Shown here in pieces: positions 27,565 to 35,865 of a stretch of DNA of 64,000 nt. How positions within the stretch are numbered: position 1 is the stretch's first letter; the number at the start of each line of letters is the position of its first letter. The translations under genes and the position numbers were made by a program. The stretch is from Methylomonas montana. Lineage in GTDB: Bacteria > Pseudomonadota > Gammaproteobacteria > Methylococcales > Methylomonadaceae. The stretch spans positions 1,674,001 through 1,738,000 of the forward strand of contig NZ_CP129884.1 of the NCBI RefSeq assembly GCF_030490285.1. Reading direction: 5' to 3'. The notes under the pieces were generated by a model. It did no database searches. It saw only the letters and a list, made by a program, of their open reading frames with translations, and had not been told where the DNA came from.

Positions 27565-28059
27565 ATGAATAAACATTTACAACTAGTCAGAGATTTTCAT
27601 CGGAAATTCGGCATTATTCAGCCCGACGACGGTGAAATCGGGCATTTGTCGGATATGGATATTGTGATGCGCCAAGCCTTGCTGCTCGATTGCGGCAGCG
27701 AGACATTCAAAGCCATCGCTAGCGGCGATCTGGTCAAGATTTTGGCCGGCCTGGTGGACTTATCCTTTAATGCGCTGGCAGCAATTGCCAGTCGCGGCGA
27801 CGACGTTATCGCGGTGTCCGCCAACTGGCGTCAGGATGGTTCGGTGTTATCAGTGATGCGGGTATTGTCGGAAAGAATCAATAGCTGTACCTCCGGCGAG
27901 ACCGTGCACTATTCCGGCTTGTATGCAATTTGCGCGCATTTATCACAGCGCTTTATCAATGCCGATTTCGACGAAGCTTTCCAAATCGTCCATCAGCATT
28001 TGATGAGCGGTCGGGGCGACGCCGATCATCTGGATTTGAGTCCCGCGCTATTCGAATAA
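27565..28059 (+). CDS. MazG/PRA-PH-like all-alpha protein, degenerate
   Basis: A 164-residue cytoplasmic protein. The first 80 residues look like the all-alpha NTP pyrophosphohydrolase fold (PRA-PH/MazG relatives): QLVRDFHRKFGIIQPDDG, then MDIVMRQALLLDCGSETFKAI, then ASGDLVKILAGLVDLSFNALAAI. The metal-binding EExxE of active family members is not conserved, while the GD...D pair is. Hydrolase activity is therefore doubtful. The C-terminal half (about 85-164) is unfamiliar. It lies 14 bases upstream of glxR on the same strand and may be co-transcribed. Confidence 0.6.
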   Translation: MNKHLQLVRDFHRKFGIIQPDDGEIGHLSDMDIVMRQALLLDCGSETFKAIASGDLVKILAGLVDLSFNALAAIASRGDDVIAVSANWRQDGSVLSVMRVLSERINSCTSGETVHYSGLYAICAHLSQRFINADFDEAFQIVHQHLMSGRGDADHLDLSPALFE

Positions 28060-28073
28060 AGGCGGGCAGCAGC

Positions 28074-28952
28074 ATGGTAGAACAACGCTATACGCTCGGC
28101 TTTGTTGGTATAGGCTTGATGGGCCTGCCGTTAAGCTTGCGCTTGTTGGCGGCGGGTTTTCGGGTCAATGTCTGGAATCGCACCGTCGCCAAGTTGGATG
28201 GAATCAGCGGTGCCGGTGCTAAAGTCTGTGACAGTGTCAGTGAATTGGTCAAAGCTTCCGATGTGGTGATTTTGTGCCTGACCGATACCGCTGCCGTGGA
28301 AGCGGTGGTGAGGGAACAGATTATCGCCAACGGCAGCGCCGATAAATTGTTAATAGACTTGTCCAGCATCCACCCGGACGCGACCCGGCGCATGGCGGCC
28401 GAGTTGCGGGCCGCTTGCGGCATGCGCTGGGTAGATGCGCCGGTATCGGGCGGAACCGCCGGCGCAGAGCAGGGCAGCTTGGCGATTATGGCCGGCGGTG
28501 CCGACTCTGATATTGAGATCGCGCGCGAAGTGTTGCGGCCATTGTATAGCCGCTTGACGCATATGGGTGTGGTCGGCAGCGGTCAAACCACTAAAATCTG
28601 CAATCAGATGATCGTCAGTTGCAATGTGTTGGTGATCGCGGAAATGATGGCGCTGGCAAAATCGGCCGGCGTCGATGCCGCGAAAATTCCCGAAGCGCTG
28701 GCTGGCGGTTTTGCCGATTCCAAACCCTTGCAAATTGTCGGACCGGAAATGGCCGATAAGCGTTTCGAGCCGGTGAAATGGCGGGTGAAAACCCTGTTGA
28801 AAGATTTGCATATGGCGGTCGATTTGGCCGGCAAGCAGGGCAGCGCAGTGCCGATTTCCGGCTTGGCGGCGCAACTGATGCAATTGCATGGCAGTGGTGG
28901 TTTTCTGGAGCAGGATCCATCGACTCTGATCAAACTATACGCCCAAGACTAA
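28074..28952 (+). CDS. glxR: Tartronate semialdehyde reductase / 3-hydroxyisobutyrate dehydrogenase family
   Basis: A 292-residue NAD(P)-dependent beta-hydroxyacid dehydrogenase. The start MVEQRYTLGFVGIGLMGLPL puts the Rossmann GxGxxG immediately after a short N-terminus; a longer frame upstream would run into the preceding gene. The substrate motif DAPVSGGTAGAEQGSL and the catalytic lysine region GSGQTTKICNQMI are typical. Assignment to tartronate semialdehyde reduction to glycerate is inferred from the next gene, hydroxypyruvate isomerase, which starts in the TAATG overlap at its stop. A 3-hydroxyisobutyrate dehydrogenase cannot be excluded by sequence alone. Confidence 0.88.
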   Translation: MVEQRYTLGFVGIGLMGLPLSLRLLAAGFRVNVWNRTVAKLDGISGAGAKVCDSVSELVKASDVVILCLTDTAAVEAVVREQIIANGSADKLLIDLSSIHPDATRRMAAELRAACGMRWVDAPVSGGTAGAEQGSLAIMAGGADSDIEIAREVLRPLYSRLTHMGVVGSGQTTKICNQMIVSCNVLVIAEMMALAKSAGVDAAKIPEALAGGFADSKPLQIVGPEMADKRFEPVKWRVKTLLKDLHMAVDLAGKQGSAVPISGLAAQLMQLHGSGGFLEQDPSTLIKLYAQD

Positions 28953-29734
28953 TGCTGCGTTTTACCGCTAATTTGAGTTTATTGTTTGCCGAACTGCCAT
29001 TGCTCGAACGGTTTCAGGCCGCTAAACAGCACGGTTTCGAGGCGGTGGAAATTCAATTCCCTTACACGCTTCCGGCCGAGCAAATCCAAAATTTACTGGA
29101 TCAACAGGATTTGCAACTGGTGCTGTTTAATGTCGATGCCGATATCTTGTTGCAGGGCGGTGAGGGTTTGGCGGCGGTTCCGGAAAAACGCGATCAATTC
29201 AAAACGGCGGTAGAGCAAGCGCTGGTTTATGCCGAGCGCTTGAAGCCTCGTGTTATTAATGTGTTGCCCGGTCGCTGCCTGGACCCGCAACGCTTAGGGG
29301 AATATCAAACCACCTTGCTGGAAAATCTGAGCTACGCGGCGTCTGCCTTCGCTGAACTGGGGATCACTACGGTATTTGAAGCCGTCAATAGCTACGACAT
29401 GCCCGGCTTTATCGTCGATAGCAGCCAGGGGATGCTGGATGTACTCGCAAAAGTCGATCATCCGAATTTACGCATGCAATACGATATTTATCATATGAGT
29501 CGGATGGGCGAAGATTGCGCCGGATTTTTACGGCAACATCTCGATAAGATCGGCCATATTCAGTTTGCCGATTGCCCAGGTCGCGGCCAGCCCGGTAGCG
29601 GCGGGGTGGATTTCGACACGCTGTTCGATATTATCGCCGCTTCGGACTACAAAGGTTGGGTCGGTGCCGAGTATCGGCCGACCGGCATCACCGCCGCCAG
29701 CCTGGATTGGTTGAAAACCTGCGCTGTAAAATAA
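28952..29734 (+). CDS. hyi: Hydroxypyruvate isomerase
   Basis: A 260-residue TIM-barrel (xylose isomerase-like) enzyme that interconverts hydroxypyruvate and tartronate semialdehyde. The start MLRFTANLSLLFAELPLLERF and the segments GFEAVEIQFPY, INVLPGRCLDPQR, VFEAVNSYDMPGF, RMQYDIYHMSRMGED, and IGHIQFADCPGRGQPG are characteristic of Hyi. The metal-binding Glu, Asp, His and Glu of this family lie in these segments. Coupled to glxR, it forms a two-step route from hydroxypyruvate to glycerate. No glyoxylate carboligase gene is nearby. Confidence 0.93.
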   Translation: MLRFTANLSLLFAELPLLERFQAAKQHGFEAVEIQFPYTLPAEQIQNLLDQQDLQLVLFNVDADILLQGGEGLAAVPEKRDQFKTAVEQALVYAERLKPRVINVLPGRCLDPQRLGEYQTTLLENLSYAASAFAELGITTVFEAVNSYDMPGFIVDSSQGMLDVLAKVDHPNLRMQYDIYHMSRMGEDCAGFLRQHLDKIGHIQFADCPGRGQPGSGGVDFDTLFDIIAASDYKGWVGAEYRPTGITAASLDWLKTCAVK

Positions 29735-29778
29735 TCGGGCGGTATAATCGCCTAGCCTCAAATCACCGGTTCATTGCC

Positions 29779-30153
29779 ATGTCCAAGCATAATTTCACCA
29801 TTCATCACGCCAGCCTGATCGTCTCCGATACCGAGCAATCGCTACTTTTTTACCGCGACGTGCTGGGGATGGAGCAGACCGAGCGGCCGAATCTGCCGTT
29901 TCCGGGTGCCTGGTTGCAAATCGGGGCGCAGCAGATTCATTTGCTGGAATTGGATAATCCCGATCCGACGACAGGTCGGCCGGCGCATGGCGGCCGTGAT
30001 AGGCATGTGGCGATGCATATCGATTCGGTTGATGTCTTGCGTGAAGACCTGGAGCGGACCCATACGGCTTACACCTTGAGTATTTCCGGCCGCAAGGCGC
30101 TGTTCTGTCGGGATCGTGACGGTAACGCGCTGGAGTTTATCGAGCGGCCCTGA
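29779..30153 (+). CDS. VOC (glyoxalase/dioxygenase superfamily) protein
   Basis: A 124-residue vicinal-oxygen-chelate protein with a beta-alpha-beta-beta-beta repeat. The start at 29779 gives MSKHNFTIHHASLIVSDTEQ, where the histidine is a metal ligand; RDVLGMEQTERPNLPFPGAWL, IHLLELDNPD, HVAMHID and GNALEFIERP complete the fold. Metal-ligand candidates are His, Glu, His and Glu in these segments. The substrate is not known; small VOC proteins include lyases, dioxygenases and resistance proteins. Confidence 0.85.
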   Translation: MSKHNFTIHHASLIVSDTEQSLLFYRDVLGMEQTERPNLPFPGAWLQIGAQQIHLLELDNPDPTTGRPAHGGRDRHVAMHIDSVDVLREDLERTHTAYTLSISGRKALFCRDRDGNALEFIERP

Positions 30154-30159
30154 TCGATC

Positions 30160-30693
30160 ATGTTCGGACGGCTTTTCTTCGGCGGATTATTGATAGCGAG
30201 CTTGGCAATGCTGCTGTTCGTGGTCGGCTTTGTCTGTTTGCAATTCGGTTTGGGTTTGTTGATGGGGCTGTTTTATCTGCTGGCTAGTAAAGTCATGCTG
30301 CTGGCTTTGATTTTATTGGCTTTGTTGGGCGCGATCGCCTTGTTCAAAGCCGTGTACCGCGAATTCAGTGCGTATTTCAATCGCGAATCCGCCGCATTGC
30401 GGCAGCTTTTATCTTTGCAGATGCGCCGAGAAGATGTAGAGCGACGTGAGGCTGCGGAATGGCGGCAGTTGGACTATTGGCATCGATTAAGGCGCCAGCA
30501 CGTGCTGACGGCAGATAACCGCAAGCAGGCCAGAGAGTTGTCCGATGCGATTAACCGCGAATTGCAGACGGTGAGGGCGCAATTGCCGACCGCTAGATAT
30601 AAAGATTTGCGCAAGGCGTTACGTCGATGCCGCAAACAAGCCGACGCTGCGGCGATGCTGGCATTACGTCAACAGATTCCATGTCCCCGTTAG
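30160..30693 (+). CDS. Two-helix membrane protein with cytoplasmic coiled coil
   Basis: A 177-residue protein with two transmembrane segments (about 8-28 and 35-62), then a highly charged helical tail rich in Arg, Glu and Gln (AEWRQLDYWHRLRRQHVL). The family is not recognised. Its end overlaps the next gene by 13 bases, and that gene also encodes a helical, soluble protein, so they are likely partners. Confidence 0.68.
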   Translation: MFGRLFFGGLLIASLAMLLFVVGFVCLQFGLGLLMGLFYLLASKVMLLALILLALLGAIALFKAVYREFSAYFNRESAALRQLLSLQMRREDVERREAAEWRQLDYWHRLRRQHVLTADNRKQARELSDAINRELQTVRAQLPTARYKDLRKALRRCRKQADAAAMLALRQQIPCPR

Positions 30694-31223
30694 CTCGTTG
30701 GGTGGGTGAGGCGCTGGCGTTTTTACGGCGTAGTCGCGACGATAATCTGCAATGGCAACTGTCCAGGCACGGCGATGTCGCGGAGCTGCGGCAAGCCAAG
30801 GTATTAGCTGAGCAGGCTTTGGTGGCGCAGTTAAAAAAACAGTCGCAGCAACTGGCTCACGAACTGGCCATCAATAAAGCTCGCAACAGTAACGAACTGG
30901 CGATGGTGAAAACCCAGTGCAAGCAGGATTTAAAAGACTATCAACAATATCTGCAATCGTTGGATAGGTTAAAGGATTCGTTGCGCAGCAGTTATGCGCA
31001 TTTACCGGAAGCCGTGGCGTTTACGATTCATCATCACGCCAAGCAGTTATTGAATCGGATGTGGGACGCACAAGAGCCGCAGGAAAAACTGAAAATCGAA
31101 ATGCAGCTATTGCAATTTATGACAGCGGTGCACGAGGACAGTCAGGCATCGTTGCAAGGCGAGGACGGCGAAGGCCTGCCGCAGCGGGCATTGGCTTTTA
31201 TCGATGCTGATTTGGAAGATTAA
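30681..31223 (+). CDS. Helical coiled-coil protein of unknown function
   Basis: A 180-residue soluble protein starting MSPLARWVGEALAFLRRSRDD, within the end of the preceding gene. Residues 45-110 form a long coiled coil (KVLAEQALVAQLKKQSQQ, KTQCKQDLKDYQQYLQSLDRL). The C-terminal part (LPEAVAFTIHHHAKQLLNRMWD, EKLKIEMQLLQFMTAVHED) is helical. The family is not recognised. Its stop overlaps the trkA stop by four bases in convergent orientation. Confidence 0.65.
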   Translation: MSPLARWVGEALAFLRRSRDDNLQWQLSRHGDVAELRQAKVLAEQALVAQLKKQSQQLAHELAINKARNSNELAMVKTQCKQDLKDYQQYLQSLDRLKDSLRSSYAHLPEAVAFTIHHHAKQLLNRMWDAQEPQEKLKIEMQLLQFMTAVHEDSQASLQGEDGEGLPQRALAFIDADLED

Positions 31224-32575
31224 ATAGGCTGGAAATAGCCTTCGATGTCTTTGATCATTTTTTTGTTCAACGCGAACATCACGACATGGTCGCCTTCTGC
31301 AAACACGGTGTCGTGATGCACCGGAATCACTTCTTTCTCGCGAATCAGCGCGCCTAAAATGACGCCGTCCGGCAAATTGACTTGATCCACCCGCAAGCCG
31401 ACCACGGAGCTGGCGTTCTTACTGCGGTGGGCGATGGCTTCAATCGCCTCGGCGCTGCCGCCGCACACCGAGCTGACGCCAACCACGTCGCCTTTCCTGA
31501 CGTGTTTCAGAATGCCGCCCAAGGTTTCCAGTTTGGGTTGGATGGCCAGATCGATGTCGGTGCCGTCCAGCAATTTCAGATAGGAATTGTTATTAATCAG
31601 GCAGATGGCTTTTTTAGCGCCGAGTTTTTTCGCCAGTCCAGCCGAAATCAAATTGATGCCATCGTTATTGGTGATTGCGCAGAACAGGTCGATGTCTTCG
31701 ATCATTTCTTCCAAAAGCAGCGATTCGTCGGTGCAGTCGCCATGCAGAATCAGGGTTTCGCGTAAATCGTTGGCAATTTCCTTGGCGCGGGGCAGTTCTT
31801 TTTCGATGATTTTGACCTGATAGTTTTTCTCCAGCGCGATCGCCAGGCGCTTGCCGACATGGCCGCCGCCGGCCAGCATGATGGTTTTGATCGGCGATTC
31901 CAGTTTGTGTAAATCGACCAAGGTCTTATGCACTTTGTCGCGCGGGCAGACAAAGAATACCTCGTCGCCGGTGGCAATCACGGCTTCTCCGTTGACCGGA
32001 ATGGCTTTGCCGTCCCGGAAAATCGCCGCGACCCGAATCATACTGTCGGCGAGTTTTTCCTTCACCGCGTGAATACGTTTACCGGTCAGGAAGCCGGTTG
32101 GTACCACGCGAATCGAAAACAATCTGACCAGACCGTCGGCGAATTCCGATACGTGCAGTGCGCCGGGGTATTTGATCAAGTTGTGGATCGATTCGGTGAC
32201 GACCTGTTCCGGACTGATAACGATGTCGATACCGCCCGGTTGGAATAATTCCGGATGGTTCAAAAAGTCGATGGCCCGCACCCGGGCGATGGTTTTGGGT
32301 TTGCTATAAAGTGTGTTGATGACCTGGCAGGCCAACATATTGGTTTCGTCGCGGTCGGTGACGGCAATCACCATGTCGGCATCCTGGATGCCTGCCTGCT
32401 CAAGCGTGCTGGGATGCGCGGCATTGCCTTCGATGGTGGCTATATCCAGGCGGCCTTTCAATGCGGAAAGTAAAAGCGGATTTTTGTCGATGACGACAAT
32501 ATCGTTTTCTTCACTGGCTAGCGCGCCGGCAACCGAAGAGCCGGTAACGCCGGCGCCAAGAATTACTATTTTCAT
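31220..32575 (-). CDS. trkA: Trk potassium uptake regulator TrkA
   Basis: TrkA (451 residues) is the cytoplasmic gating protein of the Trk K+ channels and binds NAD(H) and nucleotides. It contains two RCK/KTN repeats. The first has the Rossmann motif MKIVILGAGVTGSSVAGAL, the second KTIMLAGGGHVGKRLAIAL; each is followed by a TrkA-C domain. No trkG/trkH transporter gene is present in the window. It is divergent from secA and convergent with the 30681 gene. Confidence 0.96.
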   Translation of the reverse strand: MKIVILGAGVTGSSVAGALASEENDIVVIDKNPLLLSALKGRLDIATIEGNAAHPSTLEQAGIQDADMVIAVTDRDETNMLACQVINTLYSKPKTIARVRAIDFLNHPELFQPGGIDIVISPEQVVTESIHNLIKYPGALHVSEFADGLVRLFSIRVVPTGFLTGKRIHAVKEKLADSMIRVAAIFRDGKAIPVNGEAVIATGDEVFFVCPRDKVHKTLVDLHKLESPIKTIMLAGGGHVGKRLAIALEKNYQVKIIEKELPRAKEIANDLRETLILHGDCTDESLLLEEMIEDIDLFCAITNNDGINLISAGLAKKLGAKKAICLINNNSYLKLLDGTDIDLAIQPKLETLGGILKHVRKGDVVGVSSVCGGSAEAIEAIAHRSKNASSVVGLRVDQVNLPDGVILGALIREKEVIPVHHDTVFAEGDHVVMFALNKKMIKDIEGYFQPI

Positions 32576-32992
32576 AACAAAGTCAAAGCTAGAAGGACAG
32601 AAATGCAGATCGTTTGGGTGGGAATATCGAATGTGCCTAACGCAGTAGGTGAAGGCGGCGAATTATACGCTGATCGCTCACCTTGTCCATGCGCAAAACA
32701 TATCCTTGCTCCGGCTGAATAATGCCGGTATTTGCTATTGACGCATTTTCGATGTGTTAGATTTCAAAGTCTTAAAATCGACAGGTGAGAATGGTCGACT
32801 TGACTCGGTGTCGTTAAAGCGCTTTTCGGGCGTGGCACGAATATTTTTCGATGATTATTTCTCGTCGTTCGAATATGCTTTCGCCGTGCCGGCGCGCGGG
32901 TTGGCATTGTTTCTAAGGCTTGTTTTCTGGTCATAGCCGCCCCATACCGTTTATAATCGCAAACTTTGGTTCACTCTCACACTGGAAGTATC
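32576..32992. other. Divergent intergenic region trkA-secA
   Basis: 417 bases. TATAAT at 32952-32957 is a candidate -10 for secA, but no good -35 is found at the correct distance. A 40-codon frame beginning near 32602 has no ribosome binding site or recognisable family and is not called as a gene. Otherwise nothing distinct is seen. Confidence 0.5.
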
Positions 32993-35731
32993 ATGCTGGG
33001 TAAGCTGGTTAAAATGGTAGTTGGCAGCCGCAATGACAGGCTGGTCAAGAAGAAACGTAAGCTGGTCAAGAAAGTCAATGCGCTGGCTGCCGAATACGAA
33101 AAATTATCTGACGCGGTCTTGCAAGGCAAAACTCAAGAGTTTCGTGATCGTCTTGCCCAGGGCGAAAAACTCGATGATTTGTTGCCGGAAGCCTTTGCCG
33201 CGGTGCGGGAAGCTTCGACGCGGGTTTTCGGCATGCGCCATTTCGACGTGCAGCTAATCGGCGGTATGGTGCTGCATGGCGGCAAGATTGCCGAGATGAA
33301 AACCGGCGAGGGTAAAACCTTGATGGCAACCCTGGCCGCATATTTGAATGCCTTACCGGGTAAAGGCGTACATGTGGTGACCGTCAACGACTATTTGGCT
33401 CGCCGCGACGCGGAATGGATGGGAAAACTCTATGGCTTTCTAGGGTTGACCACCGGTGTCATCGTCAGCGATCTGACCCACGAGCAGCGTCAAGTGGCCT
33501 ATGCCGCCGATATTACCTACGGCACCAATAACGAATTTGGCTTCGATTATCTGCGCGACAATATGGCTTTTAGCCTGGAGCAAAAAGTTCAGCGCGAGCT
33601 AAATTTTGCCATCGTCGACGAGGTGGATTCGATTCTGATCGACGAGGCTAGAACGCCGTTGATTATCTCCGGTCAGGCGGAAGGCAGTACCGATATTTAC
33701 CTGAAAACCAACCAAATCATTCCGTATTTAACCAAACAGGAAAAAGCCGACGATCCGGAAAAACAGGATCAAATGCCTGGCGATTACGCGGTCGACGAAA
33801 AATCCCGGCAGATTCATCTGACCGAAGCCGGTTACGAACATGTCGAGCGCTTGTTGGCCGAACACGGCCTGATTGCCGATGGTTCCACCTTGTACGAAGC
33901 GGCCAATATCCGCTTGATGCACTATCTGAACGCATCCTTGCGCGCCCATGTGCTGTTCCAGAAAGATGTCGATTACGTGGTCAAGGAAGGGCAGGTTATT
34001 ATCGTCGACGAATTCACCGGCCGGATGATGAGCGGACGGCGTTGGTCGGAAGGTTTGCATCAAGCGATGGAAGCCAAGGAAAGCGTATCGATCCAGAACG
34101 AGAACCAGACGCTGGCTTCGATTACTTTCCAGAATTATTTCCGACTATACAGCAAGTTGTCGGGCATGACCGGTACCGCCGATACCGAAGCGTTTGAGCT
34201 GAATAAAATTTACGGATTGGAAGTGGTCGTCATTCCGACCCATAGACCGATGATCCGTAAGGACAAAGGCGATCTGGTGTACTTGTCGGCGCGCGAAAAA
34301 TACAACGCCGTGATCGAAGATATTAAAGATTGCGTCACACGCGGGCAGCCGGTATTGGTCGGTACTACGTCGATCGAGAATTCCGAGCTGATTTCCAGGA
34401 TGCTGCACCAGCAAAATATCCCGCACGAAGTCTTGAACGCCAAGCAACACGAACGCGAAGCGCATATTATCGAAAATGCCGGTATGCCCGGTGCGGTGAC
34501 CATCGCCACCAACATGGCCGGCCGTGGTACCGACATCGTGCTGGGTGGCAACCTGAATGCCGAATTAGCGGTATTGGGCGAGGACGCCAGCGAAGCCGAC
34601 AAAGAAAGAGTGCGTGGCGCCTGGCTGGATAGACACGAAAAAGTGTTGGCTAGCGGCGGTTTGCATGTGATCGGCTCCGAACGCCATGAGTCGCGGCGGA
34701 TCGACAACCAGCTGCGCGGCCGTTCCGGCCGGCAGGGCGATCCTGGCTCCACCAGATTCTATCTGTCGCTGGAAGACGATTTGATGCGGATTTTCGCGTC
34801 CGAGCGGGTGGCCGGTTTGATGCAAAAACTGGGCATGGAAGAGGGCGAAGCCATCGAACATCCTTGGGTAACGCGTTCCATCGAAAGTGCGCAACGCAAG
34901 GTGGAAAACCGTAACTTCGATATTCGGAAAGAAATTCTGGCATACGACGACGTCGCCAACGACCAGCGTAAAGTCATTTACTCTCAGCGCAACGAATTGA
35001 TGGCAGCAGAGGATATTAATGACATTATCACCGCGATTCGGGCCGATGTGATTAACGAAGCAATTACCCAGTTCATTCCGCCGAAAACCATGGAAGAGCA
35101 ATGGGATGTGCAAGGCCTTGAAGCGCATTTGCAGCAAGAGTTCAATCTGCATTTGCCGTTGACTGAGATGATGGAAAAAGACCATTCGTTGAACGAGGCA
35201 AAATTGCGCCATCTGATCGTCGAAAAAGCCGAACAAGAAAGCCTGGCGCGGGAAGCGGCGGTGGGCGAGCAAGTGCTGCGTCATTTCGAAAAATCGGTGA
35301 TGCTGCAAGTGTTGGATAATAGCTGGAAAGAACATTTGGCGGCGATGGATCAATTGCGCCAGGGCATCCATTTCCGGGGTTACGCGCAGAAAGATCCCAA
35401 GCAGGAATACAAACGCGAGTCGTTTCACATGTTTACCAGCCTGTTAAACCACATCAAAGAGGAAGTGGTGACAATATTGGCGAAAGTACAGGTGGCCCGC
35501 GAAGAAGACGTACAGGCGATTGACGAACAGCGCCAGGCGCCACAGGAAATGCATTACGAACATGCCGAAGCGCATTCGATATTCGAGGGCGAGCAGGAAG
35601 AACCGCCAGCCGTGGAGTCAGAATTGGCCGAACAGCCTTTTGTTCGGCACGGCAGCAAAGTGGGCCGTAACGATCCTTGCCCCTGCGGTTCCGGTAAAAA
35701 GTATAAACAATGCCACGGCAAGTTAAATTGA
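32993..35731 (+). CDS. secA: Preprotein translocase ATPase SecA
   Basis: SecA (912 residues) is the ATPase that pushes precursor proteins through SecYEG. GGAAG upstream sets the start at 32993 ([16 protein letters not shown]). Walker A is [11 protein letters not shown], the DEAD-box segment is [20 protein letters not shown], and [11 protein letters not shown] is in the second motor domain. The C-terminal zinc-binding SEC-C motif ([17 protein letters not shown]) binds SecB and the ribosome. It is monocistronic or leads into glgP 134 bases later. Confidence 0.98.
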   Translation: MLGKLVKMVVGSRNDRLVKKKRKLVKKVNALAAEYEKLSDAVLQGKTQEFRDRLAQGEKLDDLLPEAFAAVREASTRVFGMRHFDVQLIGGMVLHGGKIAEMKTGEGKTLMATLAAYLNALPGKGVHVVTVNDYLARRDAEWMGKLYGFLGLTTGVIVSDLTHEQRQVAYAADITYGTNNEFGFDYLRDNMAFSLEQKVQRELNFAIVDEVDSILIDEARTPLIISGQAEGSTDIYLKTNQIIPYLTKQEKADDPEKQDQMPGDYAVDEKSRQIHLTEAGYEHVERLLAEHGLIADGSTLYEAANIRLMHYLNASLRAHVLFQKDVDYVVKEGQVIIVDEFTGRMMSGRRWSEGLHQAMEAKESVSIQNENQTLASITFQNYFRLYSKLSGMTGTADTEAFELNKIYGLEVVVIPTHRPMIRKDKGDLVYLSAREKYNAVIEDIKDCVTRGQPVLVGTTSIENSELISRMLHQQNIPHEVLNAKQHEREAHIIENAGMPGAVTIATNMAGRGTDIVLGGNLNAELAVLGEDASEADKERVRGAWLDRHEKVLASGGLHVIGSERHESRRIDNQLRGRSGRQGDPGSTRFYLSLEDDLMRIFASERVAGLMQKLGMEEGEAIEHPWVTRSIESAQRKVENRNFDIRKEILAYDDVANDQRKVIYSQRNELMAAEDINDIITAIRADVINEAITQFIPPKTMEEQWDVQGLEAHLQQEFNLHLPLTEMMEKDHSLNEAKLRHLIVEKAEQESLAREAAVGEQVLRHFEKSVMLQVLDNSWKEHLAAMDQLRQGIHFRGYAQKDPKQEYKRESFHMFTSLLNHIKEEVVTILAKVQVAREEDVQAIDEQRQAPQEMHYEHAEAHSIFEGEQEEPPAVESELAEQPFVRHGSKVGRNDPCPCGSGKKYKQCHGKLN

Positions 35732-35738
35732 AGGCAAG

Positions 35739-35764
35739 CATGGCGCCACCATCGTGGCGTCATG
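35739..35764 (+). terminator. Possible hairpin after secA
   Basis: CATGGCGCCAC (35739-35749) pairs with GTGGCGTCATG (35754-35764), with one G-T pair and a four-base loop, eight bases past the secA stop. No U-run follows (GTTGCCC), so it may reduce read-through rather than act as a canonical terminator. Confidence 0.3.
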
Positions 35765-35865
35765 GTTGCCCAGACCGACCGATATAGAGGCTCTTTGTAG
35801 GGCATTGCTTTACAAATTCGGCGGCCCACAGCTTTTAAAATTCACTATTTCCAAGGGTAATCACT

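Noticed and set aside
32754-32936. 60-codon frame between trkA and secA
   Set aside because: No Shine-Dalgarno sequence, no recognisable motif, and it lies in the secA leader region.
35739-35764. Riboswitch or strong terminator between secA and glgP
   Set aside because: Only a simple hairpin without U-tract is present; no larger conserved RNA structure is apparent, so it is listed only as a weak terminator candidate.
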